Source of the DNA: JADKAV01 sp963704075
Lineage (GTDB): Bacteria; Actinomycetota; Actinomycetes; S36-B12; UBA10799
NCBI GenBank assembly: GCA_963704075.1
Contig: CAVPGV010000016.1
Coordinates: 1-64,000 of the forward strand
Length of the DNA: 64,000 nt
Reading direction: 5' to 3'
Every line of letters starts with the position of its first letter. The first letter of the stretch is position 1. Under the pieces are notes generated by a model. The model was given only the letters and a program-made list of their open reading frames with translations. It did not search any database and had not been told where the DNA came from. Both the position numbers and the translations under genes were made by a program. This document shows, one piece after another, positions 50,614 to 57,250 of this stretch.

Positions 50614-51105
50614 ATGGCGACTCGGGGTGCACGACTGGCTGCCGCGGGCACGGTCCTGGCGGTCTCCGCGATGGTCGCGGCAGCATCGGTGTGGATGATT
50701 CAGAACGCCCCCGACACCTCCGAGAACGCCGCTGACACGATTCCCGGGGTACGCCCGATCGCGAGCCTCCAGTTCGCACAGTGCTATGCCATTCCACGCG
50801 ATGCCCGCGGCGAGATCATGACCGCTGAGGGGGTCTACGTGGTCACCTGCGACGAGGAGCACGACGGGCAGATCATCGACCAGGTGAGCCTGGACAACCT
50901 GACCTGGGCGGGCACGGTGGCCATGAAGGCCTCGGCGCAGAACCAGTGCTCGACGGCGTTCAACCGCTACCGGCCGACACTGGACGACCCCGAGTCACTG
51001 ATCCCCGGCTACTTCCTGCCGAATGAGGCCCAGTGGAACAAGGGCAACCGCACGATCACCTGCACGCTGACCATGGAGGCGCCTTTCACCGGGCCGAAGT
51101 TGTAG
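50614..51105 (+). CDS. Secreted or anchored septum-formation-family protein
   Basis: A 163-residue protein with an N-terminal signal/anchor helix (RLAAAGTVLAVSAMVAAASV). The mature part has the cysteine/tryptophan layout of the actinobacterial septum-formation domain: FAQCYAIPRD, VYVVTCDEEHDGQII, CSTAFNRY, IPGYFLPNEAQWNKGNRTITCTL. Four cysteines probably make two disulfides. The role of the family is not established despite its name. ATG 50614; divergent from hisI. Confidence 0.8.
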   Translation: MATRGARLAAAGTVLAVSAMVAAASVWMIQNAPDTSENAADTIPGVRPIASLQFAQCYAIPRDARGEIMTAEGVYVVTCDEEHDGQIIDQVSLDNLTWAGTVAMKASAQNQCSTAFNRYRPTLDDPESLIPGYFLPNEAQWNKGNRTITCTLTMEAPFTGPKL

Positions 51106-51218
51106 CGCTGGCGCACCACCGCCGGACTCGACCCACGCCGCCGGGCGAGTGTGTGAATATCAGGCGACTGAGTGCACAGATGTTTGCACAGTCGTGTGCG
51201 GGTCGCTGTTTCTCAGAA

Positions 51219-51482
51219 CTGCGGATCTGAGGAGTGGGCGCGGGCTTCTGTGGCGGCTCGACGCACTCGCACGGTGAGCACCGGCCGCCTGCGCAGGTGT
51301 GGCGGGCGCGCCTCTTGGTGACAGAACGACCTCGATGACTGGTCGGACTCGCCCACGCCGCCGGGCAAGGTTGCGAATCTAGGCGAACCAGCGCCGCCGG
51401 GTGGTCTGCGCATCCCCTGCGCATCGCCGACTCTCGCTGTTTCTTCGCCGCGGCCGGACATGAACTCCCCTCAGATCCGCAG
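51219..51482. repeat. Non-coding block bounded by 14-bp inverted repeats
   Basis: CTGCGGATCTGAGG (51219-51232) is exactly complementary to CCTCAGATCCGCAG (51469-51482). A direct repeat (CGCCGCCGGGC...GGCGA) occurs at about 51137 and 51356. No gene is visible in 51106-51515. The arrangement could be a decayed non-autonomous element or simply diverged repeats, and no target-site duplication is evident. Confidence 0.4.
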
Positions 51483-51515
51483 CACGCTGGTCTCAGAGAC
51501 CCCACTGCCTCTTAC

Positions 51516-52280
51516 CTACAGCCGAACAGTGATCCCGTCGGCTGCCATCGTCTGCTTGACGTCGTGGATGCTCAGCTGCCCGTAGTGGAAAACACTGGCG
51601 GCCAGCACGGCGTCGGCCCCGGCGTGTACGGCAGCCACGAAGTCCTGGGCGGTACCCGCTCCGCCGCTGGCGATCACCGGCACGTCGACGGCCGCGCGCA
51701 CCAGGCCGATGAGTTCATCGTCGAAGCCCGCGGTTGTGCCGTCGGCGTCCATGCTGTTGAGCAGGATCTCACCGGCGCCGAGGCGCGCCCCGTTGCCGGC
51801 CCACGCGACCGCATCGATGCCGGTCCCCTTGCGCCCCCCGTGCGTGGTGATCTCGAAACCGCTGGGCGTTCCGCGGGCGCGCCGGGCGTCCACCGAAAGC
51901 ACCACGCACTGATTGCCGAACCGCCGCGCCGCTCTGGTCAGCAGGTCGGGATCGGCGATCGCCCCGGTGTTGACCCCAACCTTGTCGGCCCCCGCGCGCA
52001 GCAACGCGTCGAAGTCGTCGACCTTGCGCACGCCGCCCCCCACAGTCAGCGGGATGAACACCGCGTCGGCGGTGCGCCGCACCACGTCGAGCATGGTCGC
52101 CCGACCGCTGGAACTCGCTGTGATGTCCAGGAAGATGAGCTCGTCGGCGCCCTCGGCGTTGTACCGAGTGGCCAGTTCGACAGGATCGCCGGCGTCGCGC
52201 AGGCCCTCAAAGTTCACACCCTTCACGACCCGGCCGGCGTCCACGTCCAGACACGGGATGACCCGCACCGCCAGACTCAT
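51516..52280 (-). CDS. hisF: Imidazole glycerol phosphate synthase cyclase subunit
   Basis: With HisH, converts the ribulosyl formimino-AICAR compound to imidazole glycerol phosphate and AICAR. The 254-residue (beta/alpha)8 barrel has both catalytic aspartates in place: VIPCLDVDAGRVVKG and ILLNSMDADGTTAGFD. Phosphate sites appear as PLTVGGGV and IASGGAG. ATG 52280 overlaps the hisA stop. hisH is not in the window. Confidence 0.97.
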   Translation of the reverse strand: MSLAVRVIPCLDVDAGRVVKGVNFEGLRDAGDPVELATRYNAEGADELIFLDITASSSGRATMLDVVRRTADAVFIPLTVGGGVRKVDDFDALLRAGADKVGVNTGAIADPDLLTRAARRFGNQCVVLSVDARRARGTPSGFEITTHGGRKGTGIDAVAWAGNGARLGAGEILLNSMDADGTTAGFDDELIGLVRAAVDVPVIASGGAGTAQDFVAAVHAGADAVLAASVFHYGQLSIHDVKQTMAADGITVRL

Positions 52281-52990
52281 CGCACGGCCGCCAGCGCTTC
52301 GGGCAGGGTGAAGGCGCCGGCATAAAGCGCCTTGCCGACGATCGCACCCTCCACCCCGGCGATCTGGGCGATCGCGGTCAGGTCGACCAGCGCAGACACC
52401 CCGCCCGACGCGATCACCGGCCGATCCGTGGCAGCACAGACGTCGCGCAGCAAGTCGAGGTTGGGGCCGGTGAGAGTGCCGTCGCGGCGAACATCGGTGA
52501 CGACGTAACGAGCGCACCCTTCCGAGTCAAGCCGGGCGAGGGTTTCGAACAGTTCGCCGCCTTCTTCGGTCCAGCCCCGGGCAGCCAGCGTTGTGCCCCG
52601 GACGTCGAGGCCGATCGCGACCCGGTCCCCGTGGTCGGCGATGACCTGCGCGCACCACTCGGGCTGTTCCAAGGCAGCGGTTCCGATGTTCACCCGCCGG
52701 CATCCGGTCGCCAGCGCCGCGTGCAGCGATGCGTCGTCGCGGATCCCGCCGCTCAGTTCGACATCGACATCGAGTTCGCCGACGACGCGCGCCAGCAGCT
52801 CTGCGTTGCTCCCCCGGCCGAACGCTGCGTCGAGGTCGACGAGGTGGATCCAGTCCGCCCCTTGCTCCTGCCAGGTCCGGGCCGCGGTCAGCGGGTCGCC
52901 GTAGTCGGTCTCGGTGCCCGCCTCGCCCTGGACCAGGCGCACGGCTTGACCGTTGGCGACGTCGACTGCGGGGAGAAGTTGCAGAGGCAT
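52277..52990 (-). CDS. priA (hisA): Bifunctional phosphoribosyl isomerase PriA (HisA/TrpF activity)
   Basis: Isomerises ProFAR in histidine synthesis; the actinobacterial form also does the phosphoribosyl-anthranilate isomerase step of tryptophan synthesis. The 237-residue barrel has catalytic Asp in LLPAVDVANGQAVRLVQGE, ELSGGIRDD, the Arg-Trp pair of dual-specificity enzymes in LAARGWTEEGG, and Asp in YVVTDVRRDGTLTGPN. The absence of trpF beside trpC-trpB-trpA supports dual function. ATG 52990; overlaps hisF. Confidence 0.93.
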   Translation of the reverse strand: MPLQLLPAVDVANGQAVRLVQGEAGTETDYGDPLTAARTWQEQGADWIHLVDLDAAFGRGSNAELLARVVGELDVDVELSGGIRDDASLHAALATGCRRVNIGTAALEQPEWCAQVIADHGDRVAIGLDVRGTTLAARGWTEEGGELFETLARLDSEGCARYVVTDVRRDGTLTGPNLDLLRDVCAATDRPVIASGGVSALVDLTAIAQIAGVEGAIVGKALYAGAFTLPEALAAVR

Positions 52991-53015
52991 GGTTCGAGCG
53001 TACTTAGTGCTCGGT

Positions 53016-53149
53016 CACGGACGACTTTGGACGTATGTGGTCACCCAGTGACCGGATCTGACCAAAGTCCCCGCGCGCCCGTCGGCCACGGACGACTTTG
53101 GACATATGTGGTCACCCAGTGACCGGATCTGACCAAAGTCCCCGCGCGC
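53016..53149. repeat. Two tandem 63-bp hairpin repeats
   Basis: The 63-bp sequence from CACGGACGACTTTGGAC to CCCCGCGCGC occurs at 53016-53078 and 53087-53149, differing at one base. Each copy holds a perfect dyad GGTCAC-CCA-GTGACC nested in ACTTTGG...CCAAAGT, so each can form a long hairpin. They lie at the 3' end of the flavoprotein gene and upstream of hisA. Confidence 0.75.
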
Positions 53150-54783
53150 TGCTCCGCCCCGCCGCGACGGACTCAGGACGTGGCCCGCGCGCCCTACCCC
53201 AGCCCCAGACACCCCGGGGTTCATCAACGCCATCGGGATCCAGATGCGCCTTGATCACCTGCAGCAACTCCACCCCCGACTCCCCGATCTCCGCGGAAAG
53301 CCACGGCGCGTGGTCGCGGCCCACCGAGTGGTGATGGGTGATCGTGGCATCGGTGGCGACCAGCGCGTCGGTCGCGGCCACCTTCGCCGCCTTCCACTGC
53401 GCGACCGGATCATCGGCCAGCGGCGCGATCACGGTGAAGTAGAGGCTGGCTCCGGTGGGATAGATATGCGATAGGTGGGTGCCGATCAAGCACACCCCCA
53501 GCGCCTCGCGCAGTGCGGCGTGCACCGCGACGTAGGTCGCCTTCAACTGCGACCACTCGTTGGCCGTCTCGAGGGTTTCCACCAGATAGCCGGCGTCGAG
53601 CAGATCGTCACGCAGGTAGGGCCCCGCGAACCGACTCTTCTCCCAGGACCGCCCGACGCTGCTGCCCAACCCCACGCCACCGAACCGGCGGAACACCTTG
53701 TGCGCGTGGCCCCGCCGAGCGGTGACCACGTCCTTCGGGCCCTCCCACCCGAGGATCGCCAGACACCCGCCGTCGACCTTGCGCAAGGCCGTGTATCGGT
53801 CGAAGGCCTGCTTCTTCAGCCCCGACAGCCCGCTGCCCGCCAGGTTCACGGCACTTTCGTCGGCATCCGACAAGCGCATCACGTCGGCGTTGACCCGGTC
53901 CTGAGCCAGTTGCCGGAACGCCCGCACACCGGCGTCGAATGTGGGAAACAGCATCCCCTCGTACACCTTCTTCTCCGGCAGCGGCCGTACCCGCAGCCCG
54001 ACCTCGGTGATGATGCCGAACGACCCCTCGCTACCCAGGAAGACCTGTTTCAGATCGGGGCCGGCGGCCGTCGCGGGCGCCTTGCCGAGCACGAAGTCCC
54101 CGCGGGGGGTCGCCACTCGCAGCTTTGTCACCGTGGCGTCCGCGCGCCCGTACCCCGTGGACGCCTGGCCGGACGACCGGGTCGCCGCATAGCCACCGAC
54201 CGTCGCGCGCTCCCACGACTGCGGCAGATGACCCCACGTGAAGCCGCGTGCCTGCAGCCACCGCTCCAGTTCCGGGCCGGTGATGCCCGCTTGCACCAGC
54301 ACCTCACCGGACTCCGGATCAAGATGGTCGCACCGTATTCATCAGCCAGAAGGCCACACCCACGGTCAGCCGGTCGGTCACGTCCACGCCGTCGACCACG
54401 CTGGTCCCGCCGCCGAACGGCACCACCGCCCACTGCTTGCCCGCCGCCAGATCCAGGATCGCGCGCACCTCGTCATGATCGTGGGGCAACAGGACCACGT
54501 CCACGACCGGCAACTCCCGCCCGGGCCAGCGGCGATTGCACAAGTCGATGAAGGAGAAGCCGCCCGAGCACCGCAGGCGCGTCAGGTCGTCGTAGAGACC
54601 GGTCAATGCACCGAGCTCGTCGGCGGGAATCCGGGAAGCACGCACGGCCACCAGTTGGAGATCGACGGCCGGACGCGGCTGGACCGACCCCATTCCGCGG
54701 TCGTCGAGGAACTCCTGGAGGCTGGTCGGGATCCCGTGACCACCCTCGCCCCAGCGCTGGATCGATTCCGTCGACACTGCCAT
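53112..54783 (-). CDS. FAD-linked oxidase, alkylglycerone-phosphate-synthase-like (frameshifted)
   Basis: FAD_binding_4-type flavoprotein similar to alkyldihydroxyacetone-phosphate synthase, which builds ether-lipid precursors. ATG 54783 (MAVSTESIQRWGEGGHG). The FAD domain shows VVPFGGGTSVVDGV and LPQSWERATVGGYAATRSSG, with STGYGRADATV and GSEGSFGIITEV. The cap domain ends with the AGPS-like active-site motif TITHHHSVGRDHAPWLSAEIG. The frame breaks near 54327 (continuing LDPESGEVLVQAG). The C-terminus is also uncertain near 53230, where a frame giving MNPGV looks more natural than the open one. Substrate is unproven; it is divergent from tetR-glpD. Confidence 0.85.
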
Positions 54784-54801
54784 GTGACCTCCACTCGTCC
54801 T

Positions 54802-54814
54802 TGTTACACTAACA
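54802..54814. promoter_or_regulatory. Putative TetR operator
   Basis: TGTTA-CAC-TAACA is a perfect dyad in the 34-bp gap between the divergent flavoprotein (start 54783) and TetR (start 54818) genes. Local TetR regulators typically bind such a site and control both directions. Assigned by position and symmetry only. Confidence 0.5.
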
Positions 54815-54817
54815 CTC

Positions 54818-55386
54818 ATGGTGTCACAGCCAATGGTCGATGAGTCGAGCTCTCGGATCCTCGACGCTGCCAGCGCCCTCATCATCGACGGCGGTCCGGC
54901 CGCAGCCAACATCTCCGCGATCGCCGAGACCGCCGGGGTGTCGAGGATGACCGTGTACCGCAAGTTCCCCGACCGCCACGCGATCATCGCCGCGTTGTTC
55001 AACCGCGACCTGGGCGGCATCGTCGACGCGGACCATGACGCTGGAGGCTCCGACCCAGCGCGACCGGATCGTGGAGGTGGTCGTCACATCGGTGAGCCGG
55101 ATCAACGACCACCCCCTCATGCAGGCGGTCATCCGCCACGAGCCGGAGGAACTGACCGAGTGGATCACCGGGCGGCTCGGCGCGACCCAGCGCCTGGCCC
55201 GCGCGCGTCCTGCACCGGCTGATCGTGGAGGGTCAGCCCGGCACCGGCGACGGGAGTGTCCGCGAGGGCAACCCGGACGCCATGTCGCTGACCCTCGTGC
55301 TGGTCGCCCAGACATTCGTTTTCGCCCACCAGATCGGTGGCACAGACGCCGAACTGCGTCTGCTCGTGAAGGGATATCTCTCATGA
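54818..55386 (+). CDS. TetR-family regulator (two frameshifts)
   Basis: Transcriptional regulator with an N-terminal TetR DNA-binding domain: SSRILDAASALIIDGGPAAANISAIAETAGVSRMTVYRKFPDRHAIIAAL-type sequence over residues 10-60, with the recognition helix at VSRMTVYRKF. The ligand-binding part continues after frame breaks near 55030 (TMTLEAPTQRDRIVEVVV) and near 55207 (VLHRLIVEGQPGTG...), ending KGYLS at 55386. The corrected length is about 189 residues. The stop overlaps the glpD start (ATGA). It probably controls glpD and the divergent flavoprotein. Confidence 0.88.
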
Positions 55387-56891
55387 TCCGCCCCGGTGAC
55401 CCCAGCAGCCTGCTCAACGCCGACCGGCGTTCGGCCGGCCTGCGCCGACTGCGCGACACCGGCACCACGGAGGTCCTCGTGGTCGGCGGTGGCATCACCG
55501 GTGTCGGCGTCGCACTGGACGCGGCCGCACGCGGCATGCAGGTCACCCTCGTCGAACGCCACGACCTGGCCCACGGGACCAGCCGCTGGAGCAGCAAACT
55601 CATCCACGGCGGGCTGCGGTACCTGGCCACCGGTCACATCGACGTGGCCCTGGAGAGCGCCAAGGAGCGCCACCTGCTGATCACGAAGATCGCGCCGCAC
55701 CTGATCCGCGCCCTGCCGACCCTGATCCCCAACTACGGCGGCGTCGACCCGTACGTCAGCTACGCGGGTCTGGTCGCCGGCGACGTGCTGCGCAAGTTGT
55801 CCGGCACGAAACGCGACGTTCTGCCCCGGGCACGGTTCGTGAACGCCAGCACCGCACTCAACATGTGCCCCGCGCTGCGTCCCGACGGACTCAAGGGCGG
55901 CATCGTCGGCTGGGACGGCCAGGTGGAGGACGACGCCCGGCTCGTGGTGGCCGTGGCACGCACCGCCGCGGCGTACGGCGCCGACATCCTCACCCACGTC
56001 GACGCCATCAGCCTCGGCGACGGCCATGCCACCTTGCGCGACGAGGACGGCGAGTTCACGATCACCGCCGAACACATCATCACGTGCACCGGCGTGTGGA
56101 CCCAGGAACTCAATCCCGAGATCACGTTGAGCCCGAGCCGGGGCACACACCTGGTCGTCAAGTCCGAACGCCTCGGCAATCCGACCGCCTGCATGACCGT
56201 GGCCATCCCAGAGGAGTTCGGGCGGTTCGTGTTCGCGATCCCCGAACCCGAGGGCATCACCTACGTCGGACTGACCGACCTGCCGACGGATTCGCTGCAG
56301 CCGGATCCCCCGGAACCGACCGACGATGAGCTCGACTGGTTGCGCGAACGGATCTCCGCGGCGCTGGCGATCCCGCTGCGCGAAGCCGATGTCATCGGCA
56401 CGTACAGCGGGCTTCGGCCGCTGGTCAGCGACGCCCATGCCAAGACCGCCGACATCTCCCGCCGACACCTGATCGCCCGACAGCCGAACAACGTCATCGC
56501 GGTCACCGGCGGCAAGCTCACCACCTACCGGAAGATGGCCGAGGACGCCGTCGACCTGATCAGCGATCGACCGTGCCCGACTGCCGGCATCACACTGGTG
56601 GGAGCGCCGGGCGACAGCCGCAGCCGCGACCGCTTGATCCGTCGATTCGGCAGCGAGGCGCCGTTGCTGAAGGACGCGATCGACCGCGATCCAGGCCTCG
56701 CCGAGCCCGTCGACGGGACGCCGGCGCTGGCCGTGGAGGTGCTGTGGGCGCGACAGGCGGAGGGTGCACTCACTGCGGCCGAGGCCGCCGAGACGCGACT
56801 GAGAGTGACCATGGTCGACGCGCGGCGTGAGGCGGCAGAAGCGGCCGTGTCCGAGACGTGGGACGCGATGAGCACCGAGGAGCCCCGCTAG
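55383..56891 (+). CDS. glpD: FAD-dependent glycerol-3-phosphate dehydrogenase
   Basis: Oxidises sn-glycerol 3-phosphate to dihydroxyacetone phosphate at the membrane, passing electrons to quinone. The 502-residue protein has the Rossmann motif VLVVGGGITGVGVALDAA at residue 31, ERHDLAHGTSRWSSKLIHGGLRYL, TCTGVWTQ, TYSGLRPLVSD and VTGGKLTTYRKMAEDAVD. ATG 55383 follows AAGGGA. It is co-transcribed with TetR. Its product is also the substrate backbone used by alkylglycerone-phosphate synthases, giving a biochemical link to the divergent gene. Confidence 0.95.
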   Translation: MIRPGDPSSLLNADRRSAGLRRLRDTGTTEVLVVGGGITGVGVALDAAARGMQVTLVERHDLAHGTSRWSSKLIHGGLRYLATGHIDVALESAKERHLLITKIAPHLIRALPTLIPNYGGVDPYVSYAGLVAGDVLRKLSGTKRDVLPRARFVNASTALNMCPALRPDGLKGGIVGWDGQVEDDARLVVAVARTAAAYGADILTHVDAISLGDGHATLRDEDGEFTITAEHIITCTGVWTQELNPEITLSPSRGTHLVVKSERLGNPTACMTVAIPEEFGRFVFAIPEPEGITYVGLTDLPTDSLQPDPPEPTDDELDWLRERISAALAIPLREADVIGTYSGLRPLVSDAHAKTADISRRHLIARQPNNVIAVTGGKLTTYRKMAEDAVDLISDRPCPTAGITLVGAPGDSRSRDRLIRRFGSEAPLLKDAIDRDPGLAEPVDGTPALAVEVLWARQAEGALTAAEAAETRLRVTMVDARREAAEAAVSETWDAMSTEEPR

Positions 56892-57250
56892 AAGGCCCTG
56901 TGAGACCCGTATAACGGACGATTCACGGCTCGGGCCCCACGAATCGTGCTCTGGGACATTTATACCGGCCCTTATGACCGATGTAAGGATTGCCTTACGC
57001 AGGCTTACCGTGAACCCGCCAGTACGTCGAGTGCATATCAGTCAAACGGGGGGCGAGACGCTCCTTGTGACTACTGAGTGTGACTCTCGCCCACTGTTGC
57101 AGAGATGCCCCCGGCAGATCGTTGTCTCGATCATCGAGGCGAGTCGAGGGAGGCCGCAGTGCTACGTCCGCGCCATACGCGAACCGTTCGGGCACTGCAG
57201 ATGCCGACCCCATCCCTTGACGGCACACCGAAACGTTGTCGGGAGGCATC
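56892..57250 (+). other. Leader/promoter region of the first VWA gene
   Basis: No gene visible. The stretch contains a regulator-like palindrome at 56983-56998 and a perfect 8-bp hairpin arm pair GGGCGAGA/TCTCGCCC around 57053-57093 in the presumed 5' leader. It ends in the ribosome-binding site GGGAGG before ATG 57251. Confidence 0.5.
56983..56998. promoter_or_regulatory. DtxR/IdeR-like palindrome
   Basis: GTAAGG-ATTG-CCTTAC is a perfect 6+6 dyad. It matches roughly 12 of 17 positions of the iron box (WAGGTTAGSCTAACCTW), hence a weak suggestion of control by an iron-dependent DtxR/IdeR regulator. TTTATACC about 20 bases upstream could be part of a promoter. Confidence 0.3.
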
